Part shown: in pieces, positions 24,601 through 36,691 of the stretch
Position numbering within the stretch: position 1 is the first letter of the stretch
Layout: each line of letters opens with the position of its first letter
Assembly (NCBI RefSeq): GCF_009870125.1
Contig: NC_046679.1
Span: 2,666,001 to 2,730,000, forward strand
Source of the DNA: Drosophila pseudoobscura
Lineage: Eukaryota > Arthropoda > Insecta > Diptera > Drosophilidae
Reading direction: 5' to 3'
DNA length: 64,000 nucleotides
Notes under the pieces: generated by a model
Seen by the model: the letters and a program-made list of their open reading frames with translations, nothing else
The model's database searches: none
What the model was told of the DNA's origin: nothing
Translations under genes and position numbers: made by a program

Positions 24601-27600
24601 GTTCTCATCCCGATCGTTCGCGCCCGATCCCGCCTCGCTCTCCCGCTGCCGCTTCTCGCGCTCCTCTTTGTACTGCTGCGGCATGAGGGTCTTCTCCACG
24701 TAGTGGCGCATGTTCAGGCGCAGCGGGAACGAGAAGTGGGTGTTCACCTTCTCCTTGAGCATCGTTACCATGTTGAACGTGTACCGCATCGTGTTGAAGC
24801 ACAGGATCTGGGGCAGCTTCTTGAAGCAGGCCCGCTTCTCGGCGCGCACCTTCTTGCCGCACTGCGAGCAGGTGTACATGTTGTCGCCCTCAAGGGTGTC
24901 CTTGACGGTCACCTCGTCCAGGGACTCCTGCAAGTTGCGCATATCCGCCACCTGGCAGCGCACCGTGTAGAACTCCTCGGCGGTGCGTGAGACGTGGCCG
25001 CAGTCCAGCGAGACCACGTTGTTGCTGAGCGTGCCGCAAAAGAGCCGCTTCACCAGATGCTTCAGATCGGGCGTCATCTCCTCCAGCTTAGACACTAGGT
25101 CGATGAAGAACTCGGCCATATCCTTCTGCTCGCCGGTATTCAGCGGCTGGTGGTCCATCTGGTACACCTTGCAGAAGTTCCTCGGATTGTAGGCCTTCCG
25201 CTCCGACTCCAGCAGGTACGCGAACATTCGCTGCAGCTCGAGCAGCGTGGGGGCATGCTTCTGGGCCCCCGCCGGGGGCACTCGCAGCACTGCCGCTCGC
25301 GCCTGGGGCATCATGTACAGGTGCTGGATGCAGGAGGCCATGTAGCAAGTGGCCCCCAGGTTGGTCAGACCCACGTAGCCGCAGTCGGCTCGCCCCTCGT
25401 CGCGGGGCCAGTAGTCCCACGGGTACGGGGGCTTCGGCCCCGACTTGTGCTGGGCCATCAGCCGGCCGTGGAGATAGGTGAAGTTGGTGGCACAGCCGCG
25501 GGTCAGCTCCATTAGCAGATCAAAGGCGGCCGCTCGGGACGTGGGAGACTTGCACTTGGGCTTGTGGCGGTCCGAGGGCGAGGGCATGTCGAAGAGGAAG
25601 CCCAGCAGCTGGTCCATGAAGACCAGGATCTTGGGCTTGTACTTGAAGCGGGTGTCGTGCTTGATCAGGTTCGACATGAGGTTGAGAAGCCCCACCATGG
25701 CGTCGTCCTGGAAGCCCTGCCGCAGCTCGTAGTAGTCGCGGGTGAGGATGCTTTGGGAGATGCTCTCGCACAGCATCTCGATGTCGATGTGCTCCTCGGC
25801 GCCAATCTCCGACGACAGGGTGTCCACGAGGCGCGCCAGCAGCCAGAAGTAGTCCCTGCAGGCAGGTCCGTACGGCTCCTTGCCCTCCTCCGACAGCAGG
25901 AACTGCGTGTGCTGCGTGGAGGCGCTCATCTGCTCGGCCATCGGCAGCAGGGTGATCAGCTTGTGCAGCAGCGGGGCCAGCAGCAGGCGGTAGCTCTGGG
26001 CATTGCCCAAGCAGATGCGATAGAGGCCCGCACAGATCTCGCGACGCACCGAGGGCTCGGGATCCTCCAGTATGAACTTCTGCAGCCACATGCCGGGGTC
26101 CCCCTGCGACCAGAGCACGCGTCGGGCCTCCGCCGAGGCGTGGATGAAGCTCACGAGGATGTTCATGCTGAACTGGACAAGCTGTGCCCGGCCCCAGAAG
26201 CCCGTGCGCAGTTGGTGGAACTGGTAGGGGAACACCAGGGAGTTGGGCGACACGTTCTGGTACACCTCGTCGTTGAGGATGCTCGAGAGACGCCGCAGGC
26301 ACTGCGGCACCTCCATCAGCTGCAGCATGAAGGGATGTGGCCGCGACAGGAGCACGTGTATGTCCGGCGAATGCAGCTCCTCGAAGCCCAGCAGCCAGAG
26401 GATGCGCAACAGACTGGCTAGGCAGTCGTGGCGCCACTCGTTCAAGGCCACCTCCTTCGGATAGGAGCTCTGCTGCAGCTGGCCGGCAATGAAGATCTCG
26501 TAGAGATGCCGCAGGCCCCCGCACTTGACGAACGCCTCGCTCCACTTGTTGTCGCCTAGCACCAGGGGTGCGGGGCCTGTCGGAATGGCCTGAGCCATGG
26601 TCGTGAGTGGCGGTGGTGGGGGTATGGGCGACGGCGGTGTGGCACAGCCCACGGGACGGTCCAGGCTTTCGCTTTTCTTTTGCCGCTTGCAGTGCTGCTG
26701 CTGCTTGGTGGTGGTGGTGGTGCTGCTGCTGCTGGGCTGGTTCTCCTTGTCGCCGCCACTGCTGCCACTAGCCTCTGTGTCCGATTGCTGGCCACCGCCC
26801 AGCACCGAATCCTCCAGCAACTCGCAGATCTGTGCCTGTTGCTGCTGCTTGGAGTTCGGCTCTGGGGGCGGCAGTGGCGGTTCGTTGCTGTTCCTTCGCC
26901 TGGCCATCGATGACGACGACTTTTTGCCGCGCATCACCTCGAAATTGCCGTTGGCCTCGCGCCGCACGCTGCTCAGGGCCAGGCTCTCCACAATGTGCAA
27001 CGAATACATGAACTTTTGCAGGTTGTTGGGGTCCAGCAGGTCGCGAAACTTCTGCTTGATCTGCTTGCGTTTGTTGGCCAGCTGCTCCTCCTTCTCCTTG
27101 TCCTCGGAGGCGGTCGCATCGAGTTGCTCCAGCTCGCTCAGGTCCGTCACCAGGCTCTTGAAGGCATCGAGGATCTGCGGATTGGTGGGCAGCATGGCCA
27201 GGATGTCCCAGACGCGGCGGGAGAGCAGCTGCGCCTTTGTGTGGTGCTGCAGATTCACTGCCGAGGCCTGGGGTTTCATGTCGCCGAGGGTTTGCATCAG
27301 GCAGAAGAGCTTCTCGAAGTACTTTGGCTGCAGCAGGAGCACGGTGGGCAGGCATTCCTTGGGCGGCGGTGGCAGCATCGACGGATGCTCCAGATTCGAT
27401 TCCTTTCGGCGTGCGCCTCGTCCCCCCAGGGACACGTAGACAATCTGATTATCCTTGAAGCCGGCATCGCCCAGGCTCCGCTCGTCGTAGTCCGAGGTCA
27501 GCTCCTGGCCCTGGGTGATGATCCTCAGCGGGCCGTCGCTCAGGAGCAGTCCCAGCACTGGCGCCGCCATTCCCGTCTGCAGGCTCTCCCACCACTTGGA

Positions 27601-30600
27601 GACCTCGGCCTTGAGGTCCGCAATCAGATCGCAGGCGTGCATCTGCAGCGAGCTCTTCTCCGAGAGCCCCGCCTGCTGCAGCAGTATCCGCAGTGGCGCC
27701 CCGGCGCCCTCGTTCTTCAGATTGCTGTGCGACGCAATGCCCTTGCCCTCGATGGCCCAGCGCCGCAGATGGAAGGCGTAGCGCCGGCGGAACGTGTCCA
27801 GATGTGTGTTCAACAGGAGCAGGCCGCGCTGCACCCTCATCAGAGCGTTCTCGTCTTCAATGCTGAAAGAAAACGGAACTAGAAACGGGCTTAGGTCGGA
27901 GACGAACTCACCTTTCAAGGGCTGTGGCCGCCTGCACCAGATTCTCCATGCACTGAGACACGAACTCCTTCTCGAGACGCAGCTGCTGGCCCATGTAGTA
28001 CATGTTGATGTACTGGATGGCCGCCAGAGAAACCTCGTTGCTCTGCGCTCGCAGGGCGATCTTCCAGAGGTGGTACATGCCCACGGCACTGGCCGTGGAC
28101 GAGATCTGGTCGTTGTGCTTGTCGTACTCGGCCATGGCGATGCGCGCGAAGCTGCACAGCTGCTGGAACAGCCCCAGAGCCACCATCGAGAACTCCTCGG
28201 GCCGCAGCTCGGGCAGCTTCTTCAAGTACAGATGCTGCAGAGCCTCGATGCCGAGGGCATGCTGGTCTCCGCCCTTGGCCTGGGCCTGCAGCCACGAAAA
28301 GTAGCAGTCGGCGCACTCGGGATCGTGTGCCAGCCACTCCCACAGGGCATCCAGCTGCTCCAGAGTCAGGCGAAAGGTCTTGGGGGAGCCCACCGTCGAG
28401 AAGATCGACGAAAGGAACTGCAGCCGGACCGAGACCTGCGTCTTGTGCGAGTACAGCTGTCCGCCGAGCTGCTGCTGCTGTTGCTCCCCGTTCTGGTTGA
28501 CCAGCAGCTCGGCGTGTCGTCGCGCATAGAATCGGATGTTCTGGAAGAAGCACTGCATCATCCGGTGATTGCGCTCCGCCCACAGCGTCATCGAGTGGGT
28601 GTCCGACGGCCGGAACTGCTGGAACGAGGCAAACAGCTTTGGCAGCAGGCGCAGGCTCACGATCACGCTCCGATTGTTGGCCACGTTGAAGAGGCAGCCC
28701 TCGATGAACTTTGTGCGCAGCTGGCGGTCCATGCTGAAGCAGAGAAGCGTGGCCAGCGCCTTCTCCGCCTCCAGGGCCAGAGATTCACCAAGTTGACCCT
28801 GCGATAAAAGAGAGCGAACCATTAGGGAGCCGTGGAGGACGAGCAGCAGGACGAGGGAGGAGGTGCACTTACAATCTTTTCATCTTGCAGCAGATCCCAT
28901 AACAGCGTATTCCCCGGCAGGCAGACGTCGTTCAGTTTGAAAGAAGGCTGTACGGAGGTGCTGTTGCTCCCTCCCTTGGAGGAATTATGCTGCTGCGGCT
29001 GCTTGACCTCTAGCAGATCCCCATCCGAGTCCGACTTGGATTTGTTGGCAGCAGCCGCAGCTACGGCAGCAGCTGCATTGGCATTCGCCTGCCGCATGGT
29101 GGCCACCAGCGATTGCTGCGCATTGTCTGTTGCCACGGCGGCAGCGGCCACGGCAGCCACGGCGGCGGCGACATTGGTCTCTCCCGACTTCTGCATGGCC
29201 ATGGCTGACTGGGCCACCATCATGGCAGCGGCGGCGGCCGCAAAGGCTGGCGGCACGTCCCGGCAGTTGGCACCGGCCACTGCCACACGCCCGGCATGGG
29301 AGTTGACCAGCTGGGCCAGCTCCTCCTCGCAGGGGGACACATCCTCGTCGTCGAAGTCCGCGAGATTCTTTTCCGACTTGTTGCTCATCGGCGAGGAGTA
29401 GCTGCCATCGTTCTCGCCCCCGCTCAGCAGCTCACTGATGTTCGTCTCGGCGATGGCCCGAATGTAGGGGCCCTCGCCATGGAGGTGCTTCAGCACAGCC
29501 GAGGGCACCAGCTGGCTGGCTGTCCCATCGCTGCAGTCGTCGCTGTCGGCCAGCAGCTCGCCGTCGCCGTCAGCATCTCCGTCATCGCTGCTGGGCACAT
29601 CCTCCGGTCCGTCCCAGATCTCCACCAGATCGTGGCTCACCATCATCTGCTTGCTGACCGCCTTCTGGCGCCTCCGCTTGTTGCTCGTCTTCTTCCGGTT
29701 GCGATGCAGCTGCAGCTCCAAAGCGGCCCGCGACTGCAGCTCCTCTTCGCTGCTCGTGTTGTCGATGATGTTCACAATGCGATTGTTTCTGCTGCAAAAC
29801 AAAAGTATGGGACAGTACGTAAGGATCAAATGAATGAATGAATGAAGAATCGTAAATATCTAGAGAAATCTACAGAATGATGTGTTCCAATTGGTTGGCA
29901 ATAAATTTCGATGCTATACAAAGACAACATCCTTTTATCACTCTAAATTTGCATTCCCTAATCCACGCTGGGATTTCAGTTAAAGATCAATTCCAAACAG
30001 ATGCGAACAATGAAATTTTTGAGATATTCTCCGACATTCTCTCTGGCATTTCGAGTGGTTTAAATCGCTGCTAAAACCAGTCTAAAATATGTCTTAAAAG
30101 TATCATTCTATCGGCGAAACGGCGAGTCCGGAATCAATGTACCTCGTCAGGCACACGACATGTATTTGGTTTGTCACTTTTTGCATCTCGGAGCTTTAGG
30201 AGCAATGGGATACCAAATCCAGATCCATAGCCATAGCCTGCCCTGCCTACAGACACCTCTCTTAATACTTAATTCTAGCATTTCGTAAGAAAAGATTTCA
30301 CATACACCATCTCCACTTTGCCTTCGGGGCCGAGTTGCTTGCCCTTCTCGGTGGTGGGATCGCAGATGTGGCGCCGGTGACGGGCCTGCTTGCAGGGCGG
30401 AATACCGTCGATGGGACTCTTTTGGCAGATGGGGCCGGCAACGCCGCCGCCACCGCCACCGCTGGCCACGCTGCTGTCATCAGCGCCCACATGATCGTCC
30501 TCGGTGTTGCTGCCCTCGATGCTGCCGCTGTCCGAACTGGAGGCGGTCACATTGGCGCCCAGCAGATGGTCCTGCATCAGATTCATTTGGCTGCGCGAGC

Positions 30601-32307
30601 AGTCGCGTGTCCACAGTAGCTTGGTTAGCGCCGAGGCAATGTAGATGCTCTGCTCAGTGTGATCCTTGGGGTCCATGCGGCAGAGGAGCGAGTACAAGTG
30701 CATGGCCGGACGGGGGGCCAGGTTCTTCACCAGCGACGGCAGTATATCGAAGATGGTCTTCGAGCAGTGCTTCAGCTGGGTGGCCTGCCAGATGAGCTTG
30801 ATGTCGTCCTCGGAGATTTGATTCTCCACGGCCAGGAAGTTGAGCAGAACGTGGGCCTGCTTCACGATCTCCACGTGCAGATTGGGCCCGAACAGGTGCT
30901 GGACAATGTGGTTCTCCGTTAGCCAGTTGGCGATGCGCTGGCCAAACAGCTCCACTTCGTTGACCGTCTCCGTGGTGCAGATCTCGTTGAAGAGGTTTAT
31001 GTGCGAGTTGATCTGCGACATGCCTGAAAAATTAACCAATGAACCAATGAAAAACGACGCTTAAGTCGGGAATTCCATTGAAGAATTAAATTGTATGGGA
31101 CTCACCTGCCAGACGCATCGTCAGTGTAGTGGATGTGAAGTACTTGAAGGCCAGGGCCAGGCCTTCGGTGTCAAAGTTGACGGCCACATCGAGGGGATCG
31201 CGCAGGGAGGACCACACAAAGTCGGCCATGGCACGGGTGGCCGCTGAACGGAGGTTCTGGTCGGACAGCTTGCACATGAACTGCAGGATGCGGCTGCGCA
31301 GGGGCACGAACAGCTGCGTGTTGCAGTGATAGTTGAGCCAGAGCTTCACATTCGACACAGCGGCGGTCATGGAGTGGGCTGTGGACACGGGCAGGTCGGG
31401 ATGCTCGAAGCACAGCGACATCGCCCCAAAGCCGCCCGAGTTGCAGAAGAGACTCACATTGCGCAGCAGGTAGATGGGAAGTTCATTATCGTGTAGATCA
31501 CAGATTAGGGCCAAATGGTGGGCCTCTTCCGCCTGGAGGTCGTCCAGGCGCGAGTGCATCCCATGCTTGTGGGCAATGTACAGGGGAAAGTTGAGCAGAA
31601 ACACCTTCGAGACGAGCACCAGCAGTTTCTCGACCTCCGGCAGTATCCACGGCTCCTCCGTGTACTGGATGTGCGCCTTGACACTGGGCGGCGGCGGTGG
31701 CGGTGTGCTCGGTCCGCTCCTCTTGGGCGGGCCATCGCCAGCGGCCTGGATTTCATCGGCGCCGGACTCCTTTCTGTTTTCCCCAGTTGGGCTAGACTCC
31801 TTGGGCTTGTTCTCGTTCTCCGTCGACGGCGACTCCGTTTCATTGCTGGAGTCACGCTGTTGTTGCTGCTGCTGCTGGGCCTGGGCCACCACCTGAGCGG
31901 CACTGGCCGTGAGACGTTTGTAGTTCTCAATCAGGTGATCGATGTGCTTGAGATGCTGCACCGTCAGGCAGATGAGGGACTGCACCACCAGATTGAACCG
32001 GTCGTAGTTCTTGTTGTCTCGGTACAGGCACATGCACTGCCGCTGGGGCCATGACTGGATGTAGTTGAATGTCGTCTCGATCTCGCTCTTCAACAGCAGC
32101 TGGAATTTCAGCTCCGAGCTGGCCACGCGCGCCTCATCTGCAAGAGCGAACGAAAGGCGGAAAATTCAGTGGGCGGTTCCGGGCAAGAAGGTTGATGGGG
32201 GAGGAGTGGGCGAGGGGCGGGGAGACGTCGGCTCGCCGAGCACCGAGCACCGAGCGATACTTACACAGCTCCAGGAGGTTCTGGAAGTCGGTGCAAACCT
32301 CGCACAT
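18609..32307 (-). CDS. puf: puffyeye, USP34-type ubiquitin-specific protease
   Basis: Very large deubiquitinase, orthologous to vertebrate USP34; in flies Puf stabilises Myc and opposes Archipelago (family knowledge). About 19 exons, read from the start: 32307-32265, 32137-31106, 31023-30306, 29791-28873, 28798-27912, 27862-24554, 24491-24305, 24222-23594, 23521-23135, 23080-22807, 22730-22548, 22363-21964, 21895-21790, 21718-about 21553, about 21473-21286, 21220-20868, 20807-19841, 19780-19443 and 19378-18609. The N-terminus MCEVCTDFQNLLEL aligns with the USP34 start, fixing ATG 32307. A ubiquitin-like segment precedes the C19 domain: Cys box GLTNLGATCYM, GEQKDMAEFF, zinc-ribbon cysteines CSQCGKK, and His box TADGGHYYSF. 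USP34-like armadillo-type repeats flank it. Fly-specific additions are an acidic KE-rich insert, polyAla and polyGln tracts and a disordered C-terminus. Boundaries of the two exons near 21.47-21.55 kb are approximate. Confidence 0.92.
20380..20620 (-). repeat. CAG/CTG (opa-type) tract encoding polyGln in puf
   Basis: A region of interrupted CAG/CAA codons encodes about 70 residues dominated by Gln with His and Leu, inside the exon 20807-19841. It interrupts the USP34-homologous helical region just after the TACHVAGDLFDLLGEML block and has no counterpart in USP34 as I recall it. Such tracts vary in length between strains. Confidence 0.85.
29792..30305 (-). other. puf intron (about 514 bases)
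   Basis: This is the largest intron of puf. The donor is ATGGT|GTATGT at 30305 and the acceptor TTTTGCAG ends at 29792. Phase 2 is kept, so Glu-Met-Val joins to Arg-Asn-Asn-Arg. No open frame or RNA gene was seen inside it. Confidence 0.6.
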
Positions 32308-32687
32308 AGTGCTGCAGTTCGGTGGCCCTGCGAGAGCGGGGGGACCCTACAAAGAAAAAGCCGCGTTGCGACCTGTCCCTATTGGCGGCGGCGGCTGCGG
32401 CCGCTTTTCCTCTAGATTCGTGTTGGAGAATTTGCTGGTGCTGCTGCTGCTGCTGGTGCGGGTGCGCTTGTGTTCGTTCTCTTGACTCGCTCCTCACGGC
32501 AAACGTTCAATTCCATTTATAACTGCGCTTCGAATACCTGCGCTCTCGCGAGAAAAAAATAAACGTAATTTTCAGCAACAAAAAAATTAAATTTTACACT
32601 TCATATATATATATATACAGGCGAGTGGAGGCAACTACACGTTAACTACACAGTGCTACATTTCAACAGATTTTCCGAGCAAGAAGA

Positions 32688-32872
32688 GGTATGGACAACA
32701 GGCAGAACTACAGGGAAAATGCAACGCATGCAAGGTAAAATCCACCCCTGCTTGACATACCTTGGCTTGCAAATCGGCTTTTTGCCTTCAAGGTATATTG
32801 TGCACACACGCGAGGTGAGGTTCGTATGAAACTTATAATTTGCCTTGGCTGTTTTTGACTGTTGTCCATACC
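32688..32872 (-). mobile_element. short TIR element (MITE-like), copy 1
   Basis: A 185-base segment is bounded by perfect 14-base terminal inverted repeats: GGTATGGACAACAG at 32688-32701 and its reverse complement at 32859-32872. It shares its interior (AAGGCAAATTATAAGTTTCA, ATATACCTTGAAGG and AAAAGCCGAT blocks) with 38967-39152 in the opposite orientation. No coding capacity was recognised and no clear target-site duplication was seen. It lies between the puf start and its presumed promoter motifs. Confidence 0.6.
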
Positions 32873-32940
32873 CCTTTCTATAGCCCATTCAAAATTACGC
32901 TCGCGATTTTTTCGTTGCATGTACGAGCAGTAGAGAGCAG

Positions 32941-33005
32941 CGGTGTGACCGTCGGACCCACCGAGATAAACCGTATCATTTTCAAAATATACCGTAAATA
33001 TACCG
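32941..33005 (-). promoter_or_regulatory. Motif 6 x2 plus Motif 1 core promoter, directed to puf
   Basis: Reading the minus strand, two CGGTATATTT sequences (33005-32995 and 32994-32984) are followed by ACGGTCACACCG (32952-32941). These match the Ohler Motif 6 (KTYRGTATWTTT) and Motif 1 (YGGTCACACTR) pair bound by M1BP in TATA-less housekeeping promoters. Orientation and position, about 640 bases before the puf ATG, make it the likely puf promoter. The same trio recurs inverted at 38810-38847. Confidence 0.6.
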
Positions 33006-33491
33006 ATGAACAAAGACGAACTTAGCCCACTGAACCCCCTTTCTAATTAAACAGGTGACCTATATATTTCGATCCCGATACCTATTCTTGGTCTCTTAAG
33101 AAGACTTTAATTTCGTTGAAATAGCTTTAAAGCAGAGACTGACTAGTTTCTAGGTTCAGTGGACCCTGGGATGAGAATCATTTCCTCAATTCTATACCAT
33201 CTGTTTCTTGCTATCGCCCACACAAACTGCAAGACCATCGAATATTTTAGATAATACTTGGTGGACTCTTTAATTTGCTCCGACTGAGTTGCGCTCATTA
33301 CCTTACCTTCATTTTAAGACTTTGAAATCCTTCTTTATCTTCATAATATATCGATGTGCTACAAAACCTATCGCGCAATCCAAAACAATCAATGGCTGTG
33401 CAGCCCTAGGACATGGTAACACTTGGCGACTTTTTGTCATTGTTTACATGATTTTGTGAATTAAAAAGAAAGACTGATTTTATACACTGCC

Positions 33492-36400
33492 ATGGAAGAG
33501 GGCCCAATGGAGACCAGCTCACCCACAGAGTCCAGTTCCGACGTTAATTTCCCGACTGAAGAGGAGAAATCCGCAGAGCAGCGAGCGGCGGCGGCCGGCT
33601 TTTGTTATTGGTATGACCATCGCTGTAATTAGCGAACAAATGATAAGAACATTCTGCATTTTAGCGGGAAAGAGCGCAACCTGAACCTCGTCGAGCTGCT
33701 CTGTGCCACCTGCTCGCGCTGGGTCCACGAGTCGTGCGTGTCCTACCAGCTGGGCAAGGGAAAACTACTGCCATTCATCACCAATTATGTGTTCGTCTGC
33801 AAGAACTGCTCCGCCACGGGTCTGGAGAACTTTCGCAAGAGTCAGGCCAGTAAGTGGAACTACATCTTTACTTGTGGTGGTCACATAATGGATTGCCTTC
33901 TTTCAGCCATTTCCCAGATGTGCCACTGCGCCATTGCCAACATGCAGCAGGCGGCGTTGCGTGATGGCAAGCGTCAAATCCAATTTAGCAAGGACAAGGA
34001 GATCATTCCCTACATCGAGCAGTACTGGGAGGCCATGACCACAATGCCGCGCCGTCTCACCCAGTCCTGGTACAGCACCGTCCAGCGGTCCCTGGTCAAG
34101 GATGTGCAAACCCTCTTCACCTACGAGGAGCATTTGGAGCACGGTGCCATGTACGGGCTGTTCCACCAGGACCTGCGCCTCATCAAGCCCAACTATGAGA
34201 GCATGAGCAAGACGGGTGCTCTGCGGCTCACCGAGGATGGCTATACACAAGGTGAGACTTACAGAAACACTAGATTTGGGGGCCGAAAAAATAGATCAGT
34301 AGATCGGTGGTAGAAGAGCTTCGTTTCTATCTGATGTTTAATATTTAATGATCACATGATCAGTTTCGACATGCACTCTATCCGAAACCATTCGAACTGA
34401 GAGACTACCTTGGAACAAAACAGACGTGACTCCATTCCTCCTCAGCCAAATCCACATACGCAGAATCCACAGGTTGTCAGGTCCAAATTTCTGACGGAAA
34501 AGCTAAATGGACAACACCGTCTGTACAGCTGATTTTGGGGTCTCTCGTCTCTGACGTTGCAGTATTTATTGCTCATTCTGCTTTGCATACTGTCTGCCAC
34601 CTACCCAAACAAAAGTTCCCCTCCTCTCTCTATGCGAATCAAACAATTGAAAGAGCGAGAAGGAAAGCCCAAGATCGTTTCGCATAGTTTCTGTTTCGCA
34701 CACTCTCACACACACACACACACATGCAAGAGTCGTGCCAAAACACAGATACCGAAAGAGAGCCAGTGCAAGGTATGCTAAATGGAAGGTAAGGCGTCCC
34801 TCTTTCTGGGGATTCCCATTGTTTAAAATTCTATCAGAAAATAGCAAAACATGGGCAAACATATATACATGTGTATGTGTTGTGTTTGCACAGAAGTCTT
34901 GAGGCGCCTACTCTCGGACTGACTTACCTTCCATTCCGGTACCTTGCCTTGGCCCCTTGGTCCGAGCGCACATCTGGTAGGCCCCACGTATTAAGATTGT
35001 GGGGCGGGGTGGGGCTATCAGAAGCACTCCTCGCTCAGAACTCATTCATTGCAAAAAAGAAGAATAGTTACGCTTTTTATTTTGTTGTATATTTTGCTGG
35101 CTTCGCCGCCCCGCGCTCTGCGTGTGTGTGGAATTGATTTTAATTTGATTTTGGTTTTGCTTTTGATTTTGAGCGCGACGCAATTTGTAGTTTTCTTCCT
35201 CTCTTTGGGTTTCTCTTCTCCTCATTTATTGTTGTAATTTTTGTGTCCTGCAATGACGTCAACGTTGGCCAGCCTGAACGAGGAGGAATGTAAGCCTGTA
35301 ATAACTGCAATCCGAAACGAACTTTGCCCCAGATCCCTTTTATGGCCGGTCACGTACGCCCGCTGCAGTTAACACCTCTCCCACTCCCTCTCCGCAGCAA
35401 ATCTTGCCAAGAACAACAGGCAGAAGCGCAAATTTCCTGGAACCGATTCGGGACCCACCGGGAAGAAGGGCCGCCCCAGCTCCGACATTACGGCCAACGT
35501 GAAGCTGCCACCGCATGGCTATCCCCTGGAACATCCGTTCAACAAGGACGGCTATCGCTACATACTGGCCGAGCCCGATCCGCACGCTCCATTCAGGCAG
35601 GAGTTCGACGAGAGCTCAGACTGGGCGGGCAAGCCCATTCCCGGCTGGCTGTACCGCACCCTGGTTCCCCATGCGGTCCTGCTGGCCCTGCACGATCGGG
35701 CGCCTCAGCTGAAGATCAGCGAGGATCGACTGGCGGTGACGGGGGAGCGTGGCTACTGCATGGTGCGGGCCACACACTGTAAGTACCCTTAGAATAAAGC
35801 TCCCAGCTGAGATCTAAGCGACTGATTTCCCCACCCATTTGCAGCTGTTAATCGCGGCTGCTGGTACTACGAGATCACCATCGAGGAGATGCCCGAGGGA
35901 GCTGCAACGCGCCTGGGATGGGGTCGAGAGTATGGCAATCTACAGGCTCCGCTGGGCTACGACAAGTTCGGCTACTCCTGGCGATCGCGCAAGGGCACCA
36001 AGTTCACAGAGAGCCATGGCAAGCACTACAGTGAATCGTACATGGAGGGCGATACCCTGGGATTCCTTATTGAACTGCCCCAGGAGGCATCTCTGGAGTA
36101 TCTGCCAAATACATTTAAGGATCGGGTAAGACATGCCTATACCCTGTCATACCCACGTTTCTGACCGGAAACTGGAAATCCTTTACAGCCGCTGGTGAAG
36201 TTCAAGTCACATCTGTACTACGAGGACAAGGATAAGATCAATGAAACGCTCAAGAATCTTCACATACTGCAGGGCAGCCGCATCGAGTTCTTCAAGAATG
36301 GAGAGTCGCAGGGTGTGGCCTTCGAGGACATCTATGCGGGTAGCTATTTTCCCGCCATATCCATACACAAAAGTGCAACTGTGAGCGTGAACTTTGGCCC

Positions 36401-36612
36401 AGCCTTCAAGTATCCCGATGTGCTTGGCGAGCGCAAGGCAAAAGGGGTAAGCAGGAAATACCTCCATCTCCCGACACACCTTCTGAATAATCTCCTCTCT
36501 TCCGCAGATGAACGACCGTGTGGAGGAGCTCATAACAGAGCAATGCCTAGCCGATACCCTCTACCTAACCGAACACGATGGCCGTCTGCGACTGGACAAC
36601 ATTGGCTTGTAG
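33492..36612 (+). CDS. ash2: Ash2, trithorax-group COMPASS core subunit
   Basis: Nuclear subunit shared by the COMPASS-type H3K4 methyltransferases (Set1, Trx, Trr). Exons are 33492-33610, 33665-33849, 33907-34251, 35398-35778, 35845-36125, 36189-36446 and 36508-36612; phases agree, giving 557 residues, the size expected for the fly protein. The N-terminal atypical PHD/winged-helix module has [29 protein letters not shown] and CKNCS cysteines. A basic linker ([21 protein letters not shown]) follows. The SPRY domain ([66 protein letters not shown]) is interrupted by a fly-typical loop. The C-terminal DPY30-binding helix is [21 protein letters not shown] second, internal first exon at 35253 is phase-compatible. 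It lies head to head with puf. Confidence 0.95.
35253..35289 (+). CDS. ash2: alternative first coding exon of ash2
   Basis: ATG 35253 begins [12 protein letters not shown] and ends with one base before a GTAAGC donor at 35290. It is in the same phase as the upstream exon ending at 34251, so it joins to 35398 to give [16 protein letters not shown]. The product would be about 353 residues, lacking the PHD/winged-helix half but keeping the whole SPRY and DPY30-binding parts. Human ASH2L also has a short isoform with an alternative N-terminus. The ATG overlaps a perfect TGACGTCA. Confidence 0.65.
35254..35261 (+). promoter_or_regulatory. CRE palindrome TGACGTCA overlapping the internal ash2 start
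   Basis: A perfect 8-base cAMP-response/ATF-type palindrome overlaps the ATG at 35253-35255. It also encodes Met-Thr-Ser, so coding and regulatory roles cannot be separated from sequence alone. Confidence 0.4.
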
Positions 36613-36637
36613 CTTCCGTCTGCAAGGGATAAAGACC

Positions 36638-36643
36638 AATAAA
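36638..36643 (+). terminator. AATAAA polyadenylation signal of ash2
   Basis: The signal lies 26 bases after the ash2 stop. Cleavage is expected about 15 to 25 bases later, which reaches the 3' UTR of the converging gene. Confidence 0.6.
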
Positions 36644-36661
36644 GCCTCCTTTAAGTTCAGT

Positions 36662-36667
36662 TTTATT
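36662..36667 (-). terminator. AATAAA polyadenylation signal of the FAM149-like gene
   Basis: TTTATT on the plus strand reads AATAAA on the minus strand, about 25 bases after that gene's stop at 36692. With the ash2 signal at 36638, the two mRNAs should end within a few bases of each other or overlap. Confidence 0.6.
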
Positions 36668-36691
36668 GCTAGTTGTATACATGTCATGAGG

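Larger units (their letters stand above)
34252..35397 (+). other. ash2 third intron with internal promoter
   Basis: This is the longest ash2 intron, running from the GTGAGA donor at 34252 to the CCGCAG acceptor ending at 35397. It contains a CA run near 34710-34725 and the alternative first exon at 35253. The other open frames are low in complexity. Confidence 0.6.

Noticed and set aside
32646-33013. open frames with a shared KANYKFH..LTSRV...YLEGKKPIC peptide, also at 38922-39188
   Set aside because: The shared peptide is translation of the repeated TIR element; starts are not conserved and the frame has no context for expression.
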